A stretch of 64,000 nucleotides of DNA, taken from an uncultured Collinsella sp. GTDB lineage: Bacteria; Actinomycetota; Coriobacteriia; Coriobacteriales; Coriobacteriaceae. Numbering within the stretch: the first letter of the stretch is position 1; each line of letters opens with the position of its first letter. The stretch is from contig CAKULD010000004.1 in assembly GCA_934667065.1 (NCBI GenBank), forward strand, positions 1 to 64,000. The letters are read 5' to 3'. Of the stretch, positions 49,325-58,110 are shown piece after piece. Made by a program: the position numbers and the translations under genes. The notes beneath the pieces are model-generated. The model was not told where the DNA came from. It saw only the letters and a list, made by a program, of their open reading frames with translations, and made no database searches.

Positions 49325-51229
49325 CTAGAGCTCCTTTTGCAGGTAGAGACCATGGTCGTAAAAACCCAGGTGACGGTAGTACTCACGCGTTCCAATCGCA
49401 CTGATCACGTTGATGCGCGTATAACCCGCATCCCGGGCAATCTGGCACGCACGCTCCACGAGCAAGCGACCCAATCCATGGTGCTGCGCCGCCTGGCCTT
49501 GATCGCCCACGCTTGCCGCCATGCCATACACGTGCACCTCGCGAATCATCGCCTCGTCCGGCATCGTCGGGAGCTCGTCCGCATGCGCGGCAACAAACGT
49601 GTGATCAGGTAGCGACAGACGCAAAAAGCCCGCGATCTTGCCCTCGGGCGTCACCCACTGCAAAAAGCGTTCGCTCGTCACCGGCGTCTCGTACGCGACC
49701 TCATCAAGAGACAGCTCATCTAGGTCGGCACCCGCGGTACTGATCTCGCGATAGCGGATCTCGCGCACCGTCGCGCCTTCCCCGCGAGCTGCCAAGCGGT
49801 TCTCGACGAGCTGACGCAGGTTGGGTTTCTTGTTGCCCACCATAATGTCGTCGGAGCTAAAGTCGCGAATCATGCGGCTGATGCGACAGAACGCCGGCGT
49901 CACCACGATGTCATCGGCTAACACATCGAGCAGCTCGTCCTCGGTATAGGGACGCCACTCGCCACGCTCATAGCAGCCCACCAGACGCGAGCCCTCGATG
50001 AGCGCGCACGGGTAGACCTTGACCTCGTCGGGCATAAAGGCGCCCTCGGTCATAAAGCACTCGTAGTCGCGCTTGTCCCTCTCGGGTGTGGCCCCCAACA
50101 AGTTGAGCATAAAATGCGCGTGAATCTTAAAGCCAAACAGGCGTGCAAGCGAAAACGCACGCACGATCTGGGCCACCGTAATACGGCGCTCGTTCATGTC
50201 CAGTAGGTGCTGGTCAAGGCTTTGGATGCCCATCTGAATCTTGGTGCAGCCCAAACGACGGATGAGCGCGAGCGCTTGCGGCGTTACGGCATCGGGGCGC
50301 GTCTCGATAACCAAGCCCACCACGCGGTGCTTCGCCGTCTCGTTGATGTGCTGTTGACGCTCGAGCTCCTCCATTGTGGCTGTCTGCCACTCGGCAACCT
50401 CTCCCCACGGCGTGCCGGGGCCGTATAGCCGACGCACCGCACGGTTGTAGCCGCCCACGGCAGCATCTACGCACTCTTGCTCGTCGGCAACGCCGGCAGC
50501 GAGCTCAGCCTCGACTGTCGCAATGCCGGCCGACCGATAGTGCTCACGACGCTCCGCCACCACCGGTGGCAGCGCATCGGCAGGAGCCTCATCGAGCAGA
50601 CGCCCCGCCTCGGCACGGCTGATGCCCGGACGCGCCAACATGGGGTTGGCCGCCACGCCCGCCACCGCATCATCATTGAGCGCACGGAAGAGCTCCGACA
50701 TAAACCACGTCTGATACCCTTGCGGATAATCGCTCCAGGTGCCGCCGAGCACGATGAGCTCAATCTTGTCGGTCGCGTGCCCCATCTGCGAAAGCGCCGT
50801 CAAACGGGCACTCACCTGCAAATACGGATCAAAGCAATTTTGCTCTGCACGGGCGCACGCCGGCTCAGCGTGCAGATAGCTCTTGGGCATGCGCAGGTCG
50901 TTAGGGCAAAACAGGCAATCGCCCGAGCACGGCCAAGGCTTGGTGATGACGGTAATGGTCGCCACGCCCGAAGCCGTGCGACGCGGCTTCATGCGCAGCA
51001 CCTGCAGCAGTTGACGCTCTAGCTCGGCATCGACATTCCACCCAGCCCAGCGAGCCGGGTCTTCACGTTTAACCCGCTGATAGAACGGCAGCAGACGGCG
51101 CTTGGCCAGGTCACGTTTATCGGCACCCTCGCGGCGCGCCTCGGCATGTATCAGTTTGACGAGCGCCTTGTCGTCCACGGTCTCACCGCGACGCAGGGCA
51201 TCGAGTATGTTCAAAATAATCTGTTCCAT
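49325..51229 (-). CDS. elp3: Elp3-type radical SAM / GNAT tRNA uridine modification enzyme
   Basis: The 634-residue protein has a radical SAM cluster motif CSGDCLFC (Cys101, Cys105, Cys108) in TKPWPCSGDCLFCPND, LGGTWSDYPQGYQTWF, ETRPDAVTPQAL, GCTKIQMGIQSLD, and a C-terminal GNAT acetyltransferase domain with HHGLGRLLVERACQIARDAGY. This is the Elp3 architecture, which installs the carboxymethyl group on wobble uridine 34 of tRNA using SAM and acetyl-CoA. Stand-alone Elp3 occurs in scattered bacteria and most archaea. It is upstream of the SpeE-like gene with no gap. The length is slightly above the archaeal norm because of an internal insert near 190-300. Confidence 0.9.
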   Translation of the reverse strand: MEQIILNILDALRRGETVDDKALVKLIHAEARREGADKRDLAKRRLLPFYQRVKREDPARWAGWNVDAELERQLLQVLRMKPRRTASGVATITVITKPWPCSGDCLFCPNDLRMPKSYLHAEPACARAEQNCFDPYLQVSARLTALSQMGHATDKIELIVLGGTWSDYPQGYQTWFMSELFRALNDDAVAGVAANPMLARPGISRAEAGRLLDEAPADALPPVVAERREHYRSAGIATVEAELAAGVADEQECVDAAVGGYNRAVRRLYGPGTPWGEVAEWQTATMEELERQQHINETAKHRVVGLVIETRPDAVTPQALALIRRLGCTKIQMGIQSLDQHLLDMNERRITVAQIVRAFSLARLFGFKIHAHFMLNLLGATPERDKRDYECFMTEGAFMPDEVKVYPCALIEGSRLVGCYERGEWRPYTEDELLDVLADDIVVTPAFCRISRMIRDFSSDDIMVGNKKPNLRQLVENRLAARGEGATVREIRYREISTAGADLDELSLDEVAYETPVTSERFLQWVTPEGKIAGFLRLSLPDHTFVAAHADELPTMPDEAMIREVHVYGMAASVGDQGQAAQHHGLGRLLVERACQIARDAGYTRINVISAIGTREYYRHLGFYDHGLYLQKEL

Positions 51230-51248
51230 GACCCCATTGTAAAGGCAA

Positions 51249-51280
51249 AGGCGCCGGAGCCGACCACGGCCCCGGCGCCT
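51249..51280 (-). terminator. Terminator of the HTH-DUF4097 pair
   Basis: AGGCGCCGG (51249-51257) pairs with CCGGCGCCT (51272-51280); TTTGCCTTT follows on the minus strand. Confidence 0.7.
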
Positions 51281-51326
51281 CCATCAAAGAGCACGGCTAT
51301 ATTTATCGGCCTTCGATAACCGTCCG

Positions 51327-52226
51327 TCACTCCGGATCAAACGACATATCGCCCGACCTGACCTCAAAACGATACGTGGCGGACTTATCACCGTTGTCGA
51401 ACTCATGATTCCAAACCGTCTCGCCATCGTAACCAAGCGGAAGAAAATCGCTCTCAAAATCGCCGCTGCCCACGGTGAGGCTCGCTTTAAATCCCGTAGA
51501 ATTCGGAACCGTCATCTCCACATCGCCCGAGCCCACGGTAACATCCATCGAATTCGCGGGAGCCTGATACAGCTCAAACGTTGCATCGCCCGAGCCAATC
51601 TCGGCATTCAGGGCGTCAGTTACGGTGCCCGTAAACTCAACGTCGCCCGAATCCAGCGTTAGATTCAGGTCATGGCATGCAATGCCCGTGACCGTCAGGT
51701 CGCCCGACCCCACGTTGGCGGTAATGCCTACCAGATTGTCCGCAACCTCACGCGGCAGCTCAATGGTGACCGTACGGTCGATTGCGCGTTCGTCATCGCA
51801 ATCGAATTGGCGAATCCTGAGCGTGGAGCCCTTGATCTCGGCCAGGTTCCGGGTCGCCGCATCGTAAGTGATCATTCCCTTTGCCACGCGGCCGCTTTCG
51901 ATAACACGCACCTGCCCGCCAGAGACATGCTTGACCTCCACCGTGCCCGACGTCACATCTAGGTCAAGCGATGTGAATGAGTCAGCATCAAAGGTCACGC
52001 TCGAAAGCTTCTGAGGCCGGACGGAATAGTTGCCGTCATCCAAGGAGTCGTCCTCGTCAACCTCATCATCTAGACCAGACAAGCGGGATGTAAGATCGCT
52101 AAGGCCCCACGGGCCATCAAAATGAATCAAAGTCCTCGAAATGCCAAAGACGAGTCCAATGATGAGCACGAGCGCCCCAATGCCAACACCCAAACGGACC
52201 TTGGATTCATGCGAGAGTTTCATCAT
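51327..52226 (-). CDS. DUF4097-type membrane-anchored beta-repeat protein
   Basis: The 299-residue protein has one N-terminal membrane segment (about 12-32), an acidic linker (LSGLDDEVDEDDS) and an outer beta-helix-like domain with recurrent NVGSGDLTV, TLDSGDVEF, IGSGDATF, TVGSGDVEM and TVGSGDFES units spaced about 20 residues, the DUF4097/putative adhesin pattern. It overlaps the HTH gene by 4 nt (ATGA), so the two are co-translated. Such pairs are seen with membrane-linked regulators or stress-response proteins; function is not established. Either of two adjacent ATGs may be used. Confidence 0.82.
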   Translation of the reverse strand: MMKLSHESKVRLGVGIGALVLIIGLVFGISRTLIHFDGPWGLSDLTSRLSGLDDEVDEDDSLDDGNYSVRPQKLSSVTFDADSFTSLDLDVTSGTVEVKHVSGGQVRVIESGRVAKGMITYDAATRNLAEIKGSTLRIRQFDCDDERAIDRTVTIELPREVADNLVGITANVGSGDLTVTGIACHDLNLTLDSGDVEFTGTVTDALNAEIGSGDATFELYQAPANSMDVTVGSGDVEMTVPNSTGFKASLTVGSGDFESDFLPLGYDGETVWNHEFDNGDKSATYRFEVRSGDMSFDPE

Positions 52227-52945
52227 TCATCACCTTCTTCGGCAATCGACTCAGCAGTGGTCGCAGCAGCCGCGTCGGCATCAACCGCCGCGGAAGCATC
52301 CTGCACCTGAGCCTTGGCCACCATCGGCGCCGGACCAACCTGGATATCCCCACGCGCCCAATCACCATCAAGCGCACGCGCCACCCAGTGATAGATGGGA
52401 ATCGTAAAGAAGATCAGCGCGGCAAAGGGGCCAGTCCCAAACGGGAACATCAGCAAAAAGAACAGCAGCCAGCACACGGCCCAATACGGGAACGACTGGA
52501 ACGGACCTTTCACCGGAGCCGGACTTGCCGTGCCGGTGCTCGTCACTTGCGCCGTCGCGGCATTGGCAGCCTGCGCGCTCCAACTCGCCGCCTGCGCCGC
52601 CTTGGCCGCCGCATCGCTTGCCTGCGTCGCCGCCTCAGTAGCACGCGCCGCCGCCTCATGGGTGCGTGCACGCTCCGCAGCCTCGGCCTCGCGCTGGCGG
52701 GCACGGTCCTCGTTCTCAAACTCGATATCGTCCTCGATCTCATCGCTCGGATTGAGCAACTCGTCCAGACTCACGCCATAGAGCTTAGCGAGCGAGATCA
52801 GATTCTCGGTATCGGGAGAGCTCTCCGCGCGCTCCCATTTACTGACCGCCTGGCGCGACAGTCCCAGCTTTCGCGCTAGTCCTTCTTGGCTAAAGCCTTT
52901 ACTGCGGCGAAGGTCGGCGAGCCGCTGCGCAGTTTCTACATTCAT
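52223..52945 (-). CDS. XRE-family HTH regulator with C-terminal membrane region
   Basis: The 240-residue protein has an N-terminal helix-turn-helix of the XRE class (7-62: LADLRRSKGFSQEGLARKLGLSRQAVSKWE), an acidic segment, an Ala-rich low-complexity stretch (about 85-140: EAAARATEAATQASDAAAKAA) and two close hydrophobic segments (about 153-190: FPYWAVCWLLFFLLMFPFG). The order suggests a DNA-binding protein tethered to the membrane through a helical spacer, probably responding to its co-translated DUF4097 partner. AGGAGG precedes the ATG. Confidence 0.85.
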   Translation of the reverse strand: MNVETAQRLADLRRSKGFSQEGLARKLGLSRQAVSKWERAESSPDTENLISLAKLYGVSLDELLNPSDEIEDDIEFENEDRARQREAEAAERARTHEAAARATEAATQASDAAAKAAQAASWSAQAANAATAQVTSTGTASPAPVKGPFQSFPYWAVCWLLFFLLMFPFGTGPFAALIFFTIPIYHWVARALDGDWARGDIQVGPAPMVAKAQVQDASAAVDADAAAATTAESIAEEGDE

Positions 52946-53063
52946 GGTTCCTCCTATGCTTTTGCCAGCCGTGCCGCCGGACCGTTTTTGTTCTTAAGGC
53001 GCCTTGCACAGTTAAAATCTATCCGCCACCGCCAAAATCATGCCACCTATTCTAGTGAGATTT

Positions 53064-53092
53064 TTGACAACCGACGGTTGCGGGTGCATATG
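53064..53092 (+). promoter_or_regulatory. Promoter of the methyltransferase gene
   Basis: TTGACA (53064-53069), 17 bp and CATATG (53087-53092). It lies about 120 bp upstream of the GTG in the divergent space with the HTH gene; a TAGTAT hexamer nearer the gene (53161) is an alternative. Confidence 0.4.
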
Positions 53093-53212
53093 AGCTGCGG
53101 AAATGTGTCCAAACAAAGCAATGACCCGCCGCTTGGTTGTCCCCGTTGCGGCGTTAACGGTAGTATGGTCGTACTGTTTATTCCGCACCGCCAACGGAGG
53201 GAGTCCCGCGCC

Positions 53213-54085
53213 GTGAACCGCGATTTCGCCTCATCGCTCATCCAGCTCAACAACACGTTCTATCGCGAGCACTCCGCCTCCTTTTCCGACACACGCCAGG
53301 CCCCGTGGCCCGGCTGGGTGCGCACCATGGATATCGCGCTCGAGCAGCTCGACGTTGCCACCATCGAGCGCCCCGTACGCGTCTTCGATCTTGCCTGCGG
53401 CAACATGCGATTCGAGAACTTTGCCGCCGGCGGCACGCTTGCCGCCAAGGGCGTAGATGGCACGAGCCCCTCGGCGGATGCCAGCTGCCCTTTTGAATTC
53501 TACGGCGTCGACTCGTGTCAGGATTTGGCCATCGATGCACGCGGCCACGCCCTGCGCATTCCCAACCTGCACTTCCAGGAACTCGACGTGCTCGATGCCC
53601 TCATGAAGCTCAATCCCGCCGAGACGCCCGATGTGCTCTTTGACGCGCCGCTTGCCGATATCTCGGTCTGCTTTGGTTTTATGCACCACGTGCCGTCGTG
53701 CGAGTATCGCGTACGCGTGCTCGACGCCCTGGTGCGCCAGACGCGCCCGGGCGGCATCATCGCCATCAGCTTTTGGGAGTTTATGAACGACGAGCGCATG
53801 GCGCGCAAGGCCGTTCGCGCCGAGGCCCGCGCCGAGCTCACCCCACCGTTTGAGGGCTACGACTCCGCGCAGTTCGAAGCCGGCGACCATCTGATTGGCT
53901 GGCAGAACGATCGCCACGCCTACCGCTATTGTCACCACTTTGACGACCAGCAGATCACCGACCTGGTGCGCGGCGTGCGCACGTTCTACAAGAGCGGCGA
54001 GGTCCCCGTGCGCGAGCTTGAGCGTTTCCATGCCGACGGTCGCAGCGGCGAGCTAAACCGCTACGTGATTCTTAAGCGCCTGTAG
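53213..54085 (+). CDS. SAM-dependent methyltransferase
   Basis: The protein has about 290 residues from a GTG at 53213 (GGAGG about 12 bases upstream, long spacing, so the start is uncertain). It has a class I methyltransferase core: VFDLACGNMRFENFA (SAM loop, near residue 55), FYGVDSCQDLAIDA, ISVCFGFMHHVPS and RPGGIIAISFWEF. The target is unknown; the short N-terminal helix (LIQLNNTFYREHSASFSDTRQAPWPGW) and the surrounding trmB suggest a small-molecule or RNA target. Some homologues are annotated as tRNA methyltransferases, which this sequence does not establish. Confidence 0.78.
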   Translation: MNRDFASSLIQLNNTFYREHSASFSDTRQAPWPGWVRTMDIALEQLDVATIERPVRVFDLACGNMRFENFAAGGTLAAKGVDGTSPSADASCPFEFYGVDSCQDLAIDARGHALRIPNLHFQELDVLDALMKLNPAETPDVLFDAPLADISVCFGFMHHVPSCEYRVRVLDALVRQTRPGGIIAISFWEFMNDERMARKAVRAEARAELTPPFEGYDSAQFEAGDHLIGWQNDRHAYRYCHHFDDQQITDLVRGVRTFYKSGEVPVRELERFHADGRSGELNRYVILKRL

Positions 54086-54199
54086 CGCTGGGCCTTTGCC
54101 GCGCATCCAAGCTGCTACGCCGAACAAACCTCGTCCGACGCCACCAAATCTCTTGCCAAGGCGCACGACTGCGCCATCCGTTTATGACCAAGGAGCCTC

Positions 54200-55081
54200 A
54201 TGGGAGCCGTCCACGTTCGCACGCCGAAGAACTTTGTGCTCGAGGAGCGCCTGGAGCGCTATGCCAATGCAATCGAGACGAGCCCCGAAGGTTATGCCGG
54301 ACATTGGCGCGAGGCATGCGCGCCCGCTGGCAGCGCGCCCTTCACCCGCCTACATCTGGATCTGGGCTGCGGCAAAGGCACCTATCTGGTCGAACGCGCT
54401 CGCCGTGAACCCGACACACTCTTTATCGGCATGGACCAGGAGCCCATCTGCATCGCCTATGCCGCGCAGAAAATCTGCGAGCAGGAGCTGCCCAACGCGC
54501 TCGTCTTGCCAAGAGGCGCCGCATCGCTGCCGCGGCTGTTTGCCGCAGGCGAGCTCGATGCCATCACCATCAACTTTCCCACGCCGCAGCCCAAAGCCAA
54601 GTACGCCAAAAAGCGACTCGTGCATGTTGACCATCTAATGCTGTACCGTCCGCTTTTTGCAGGCGGCGCCACCGTCACCCTGCGCACCGATAGCAAACCG
54701 CTGCACGACTACGCCCTGGGGCAGTTTGCCGCGGCCGGCTACGGCACGCTTTGGGTAAGTGACGACGTCCGCCGTGACCACCCTGAGCATCCCGAGACCG
54801 AGTATGAGTGTCGCACGCGCGAGATGGGCGCCATCGTCTATGGCATTTGCGCCACGCCTGCCACGCAGCCGACCGATGAGCAACTCGAAGTGGGCCGTGC
54901 GCAGGAGCAGAGCCTCGCCTGCTATCTGCCCGATGACCTCGATGAGCTCACCTATGTGCCCCTAGGCATGGAAGAGGCCGTCGAGAACTTTAAGAACCGC
55001 GCCCGCAAGGGTAAGAAGCGCCTGCCGCAAGAGTCCCAGGGGCCTCTGATGGTCGCGGCGTCGGCAAACAGGCGCAAATAG
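54200..55081 (+). CDS. trmB: tRNA (guanine46-N7)-methyltransferase TrmB family
   Basis: The 293-residue protein has LHLDLGCGKGTYLVERA (SAM loop), FIGMDQEPICIAYAA, and ITINFPTPQPKAKYAKKRL, which corresponds to the TrmB DPWPKxRHxKRRL element, with Ser/Asp replaced by Thr. TrmB adds N7-methylguanosine at position 46 of tRNA. The C-terminal tail of about 70 residues with KNRARKGKKR is longer and more basic than usual and may help bind RNA. AAGGAG lies upstream of the ATG. The changed motif leaves some room for a paralogous specificity. Confidence 0.85.
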   Translation: MGAVHVRTPKNFVLEERLERYANAIETSPEGYAGHWREACAPAGSAPFTRLHLDLGCGKGTYLVERARREPDTLFIGMDQEPICIAYAAQKICEQELPNALVLPRGAASLPRLFAAGELDAITINFPTPQPKAKYAKKRLVHVDHLMLYRPLFAGGATVTLRTDSKPLHDYALGQFAAAGYGTLWVSDDVRRDHPEHPETEYECRTREMGAIVYGICATPATQPTDEQLEVGRAQEQSLACYLPDDLDELTYVPLGMEEAVENFKNRARKGKKRLPQESQGPLMVAASANRRK

Positions 55082-55105
55082 GCGCCAACGAGCGGCCCTT
55101 AAAAC

Positions 55106-55228
55106 CTAAGTGAGTAGACTTTTTTGCAATAGCCAAGCACAGCCCGCATAGCAAAAAATAAAACCGCAGGTAGATCCCTTGCGCAAAAGCCATGTGCTCG
55201 CGATATTGCAAAAAGTCTACTCACTTAG
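55106..55228. repeat. 123-bp long inverted repeat (MITE-like)
   Basis: Terminal arms 55106-55131 and 55204-55228 are 25-26 bp and differ by one T; they read CTAAGTGAGTAGAC then T-run then GCAATA. An inner AGCACA/TGTGCT pair extends the stem. The interior (about 72 bp) has no ORF. It fills most of the space between trmB and the DUF3516 helicase. It may be a miniature mobile element or a large mRNA hairpin; no target-site duplication was clear. Confidence 0.65.
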
Positions 55229-55350
55229 CTGGCAACTGCACCAAACGGCTGGGTAGAACGCCCATTTCCTGCATTTTCTCGCGCGCTGGCGCCCCACGCC
55301 GCCGCTACGCCATAATGGATGGCGGACAAACGCGAGAGAAAGCAAACTCT

Positions 55351-58032
55351 ATGGCACAAACAACTGCAGATACCGCCGTCAGCACCGTTTCCGGCGCCGG
55401 CGCCGCTAGCTCGTTCTCGGGCGGTACGGGCACCGAGGCCGAGTTCGGTTCGCTCGGCGCGCTCTCCCCCACCTGGTGGGAGCCCGAGGATGGCAGCGAG
55501 CCCGAACCGTGGCTCACGCCCGACCAGGCCTTCGAGCGCTTCTTTGAATGGACAAGCGACCGCGGCATTTCACTGTGGGACCACCAGGAAGAAGCCCTGA
55601 TGGACCTAGCCGCCGGCGATCACGTCATTTTGGGCACGCCGACCGGATCGGGCAAATCACTTGTTGCGCTGGGCATGCTCTTTATGGGCATGGCACAGGG
55701 CAGGCGCTGCTACTACACCGCCCCCATCAAGGCTCTGGTCAGCGAAAAGTTCTTCGACTTGGTACAGGTGCTCGGCCGCGACAATGTGGGCATGATCACC
55801 GGTGACACGCATATCAACACCAAGGCACCCGTCATCTGCTGCACGGCCGAGATCCTTGCCAATGATGCGCTGCGCGAAGGCGAGGACGCCGACGTGGGCT
55901 GCGTGGCCATGGACGAGTTCCACTACTTTGCAGATCCCGACCGCGGTTGGGCTTGGCAGGTGCCGCTGCTCACCCTGTCCCACACGCAGTTCATGCTCAT
56001 GAGCGCCACGCTCGGCGACGTCACCGCGATTGCCGCCTCGCTCGAGGAGCACACCGGCGCGACGTGTGACCTAGTCGTTGACGCCCCGCGTCCCGTGCCG
56101 CTGAGCTACGACTACGTGACGACCTCGCTCGAGGGGACCGTAGAGCTCGCGATGCGCCGCGGCGAGGCGCCGCTCTATATCGTGCACTTTAGCCAAGACG
56201 CCGCACTTGCGACGGCGCAGTCGCTCGCCAACTTTGGCATCGCCAGCAAGGAGCAGCGCGAGGCCATTAAGGAGGCGGCCAAGGGCACGAGTTTCTCAAC
56301 CGCCTTCGGCAAGATCCTCAAGCGCCTGCTCGGCTGCGGCGTCGGCGTACACCATGCCGGTATGCTGCCGCGCTATCGCCTATTGGTCGAGCGCTTGGCG
56401 CAGCAGGGCCTGCTGCCCGTCATCTGCGGCACCGACACGCTCGGCGTCGGCATCAACGTTCCCATCCACACCGTGGTGCTCACCGCGCTCACCAAGTTCG
56501 ACGGTTACAAGATGCGTCGCCTGCGCGCCCGCGAGTTCCATCAGATTGCCGGTCGCGCCGGCCGCTCGGGCTTTGATACCGAGGGTATGGTTATTGCCGA
56601 GGCGCCGGAGCACGAAATCGAAAACGCCAAGCTTATGGCCAAGGCGGGCGACGACCCCAAAAAGCTCCGCAAGATCAAAAAGAAGAAGGCCCCCGAGGGC
56701 TTTGTCACCTGGAACAAGCAGACCTTTGAGCGCCTGATCGAGACGCAGCCCGAGACGCTCAAACCGCGCCTGCGCATTACGCACTCCATGGTGATTAGCG
56801 TGGTCGAGCAGGGCGGCGATGCCCGAGCCCGCGTACACGACCTCATCGAGACGAGCCTTCAGACCCCCGAAGAAAAGGCCAAGCTCGAGGTTCGCGCTGA
56901 CGAGATCTTCGCCACGCTTATCGACTCTGGCGTTGTCGTGCGTACCGAGGTGCCGCCCGCGCCCGATGCGCCGGCCGACGCCGCACCGGACATCGACTAC
57001 GCGCTGACGGTCGATCTGCCCGAGGACTTTGCGCTCGATCAGCCGCTTTCGCCGTTCCTTCTCGCCGCGCTGGAGCTGCTCGATCCCGAGAGCGAGACCT
57101 ACACCATGGACCTCATCTCCATGGTTGAGGCTACACTCGAGGACCCCAAGCAGGTACTGCGCGCACAGGAGCGTGCTGCGCGCGACCGTGCCATGGCTGA
57201 AATGAAGGCTGACGGCGTCGAGTACGAGGAGCGCTTGGAGCACATCCAGGATGTGACCTACGAAAAGCCGCTCGAGGACTTACTCGATGCCGCCTTCGAC
57301 AAGTACTGCCAGGAAGTGCCCTGGGCCAACGACTACCAGCTCTCGCCCAAGAGCGTCCTGCGCGACATGCTGGAGAGCGCGAGCGACTTTAAGGGCTATA
57401 TTCAAAAGCTCGGCATCGCCCGCTCCGAGGGCATCCTGTTGCGCTACCTTGCCGAGGCCTATCGTTCCCTCGATCGCACCGTGCCCATCGAAAAGCGCGA
57501 CGAGCGTCTGCGCGACATCATCTCGTGGCTGGGCTTTGTGGTGCGCTCGGTGGACTCGAGCCTGGTGGACGAGTGGGAGAACGCCGGCAACCCGGCCGCA
57601 CTCGACGCCGCGCCGCCGCAGGGCATCGACGAGGTCGTAGCAGACCGCCGCGGCTGCACCCTGCTGGTACGCAACGCGCTCTTCCGCCGCGTGGCCCTTG
57701 CGGCCCGCGGGCACGTCCGCGACTTGGGCGAGCTTGACGAGGACTGGGGTATGAGCGAGGTTCGCTGGCAAAAGGCACTCGACGCCTATCACGAGCAGCA
57801 CGAGGAAATCCTCACCAACGGCGACGCCCGCAGCGCCGCGATGTTTACCATCGACGAGAGCGACGAGAAGACCGATCACGTATGGCACGTGCATCAGATC
57901 TTTGCCGACGAGGATGGCGACCACGACTTTGGCATCATGGGCGATGTCGATCTGGACGCCACGCAAGACGGCGGCGAGGTCATTTTCGCCCACTACCGCG
58001 TCGGCTTTATCGAAGACCTGCTCGAAGACTAG
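55351..58032 (+). CDS. Ski2-like DEFH-box helicase with DUF3516
   Basis: The protein has about 893 residues from the ATG at 55351; a GAGAAAG site precedes it and an upstream ATG lacks one. A low-complexity Ser/Ala/Gly leader precedes the helicase: Walker A GTPTGSGKS (95-103), GMITGDTHINT, Walker B CVAMDEFHYF (DEFH), LMSATLGD, VGVHHAGMLPRYR, GTDTLGVGINVPI and QIAGRAGRSGFD. The C-terminal part (ISWLGFVVRSVDSSLVDEWENAG) is the DUF3516 region typical of actinobacterial helicases. These resemble Ski2/HelY RNA helicases and probably take part in RNA turnover; direct evidence is absent. No RNase gene is adjacent. Confidence 0.88.
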   Translation: MAQTTADTAVSTVSGAGAASSFSGGTGTEAEFGSLGALSPTWWEPEDGSEPEPWLTPDQAFERFFEWTSDRGISLWDHQEEALMDLAAGDHVILGTPTGSGKSLVALGMLFMGMAQGRRCYYTAPIKALVSEKFFDLVQVLGRDNVGMITGDTHINTKAPVICCTAEILANDALREGEDADVGCVAMDEFHYFADPDRGWAWQVPLLTLSHTQFMLMSATLGDVTAIAASLEEHTGATCDLVVDAPRPVPLSYDYVTTSLEGTVELAMRRGEAPLYIVHFSQDAALATAQSLANFGIASKEQREAIKEAAKGTSFSTAFGKILKRLLGCGVGVHHAGMLPRYRLLVERLAQQGLLPVICGTDTLGVGINVPIHTVVLTALTKFDGYKMRRLRAREFHQIAGRAGRSGFDTEGMVIAEAPEHEIENAKLMAKAGDDPKKLRKIKKKKAPEGFVTWNKQTFERLIETQPETLKPRLRITHSMVISVVEQGGDARARVHDLIETSLQTPEEKAKLEVRADEIFATLIDSGVVVRTEVPPAPDAPADAAPDIDYALTVDLPEDFALDQPLSPFLLAALELLDPESETYTMDLISMVEATLEDPKQVLRAQERAARDRAMAEMKADGVEYEERLEHIQDVTYEKPLEDLLDAAFDKYCQEVPWANDYQLSPKSVLRDMLESASDFKGYIQKLGIARSEGILLRYLAEAYRSLDRTVPIEKRDERLRDIISWLGFVVRSVDSSLVDEWENAGNPAALDAAPPQGIDEVVADRRGCTLLVRNALFRRVALAARGHVRDLGELDEDWGMSEVRWQKALDAYHEQHEEILTNGDARSAAMFTIDESDEKTDHVWHVHQIFADEDGDHDFGIMGDVDLDATQDGGEVIFAHYRVGFIEDLLED

Positions 58033-58054
58033 CCGAGTACAATGGACAAAACGA

Positions 58055-58093
58055 AGCGGGGCCGCTGGCAACATCGCCAGCGGCCCCGCTTTT
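58055..58093. terminator. Bidirectional terminator between DUF3516 helicase and DUF2130 genes
   Basis: GCGGGGCCGCTGGC (58055-58068) pairs with GCCAGCGGCCCCGC with a 6-nt loop; TTTTGC follows on the plus strand. Confidence 0.8.
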
Positions 58094-58110
58094 GCGCTAT
58101 CGGCTATACC

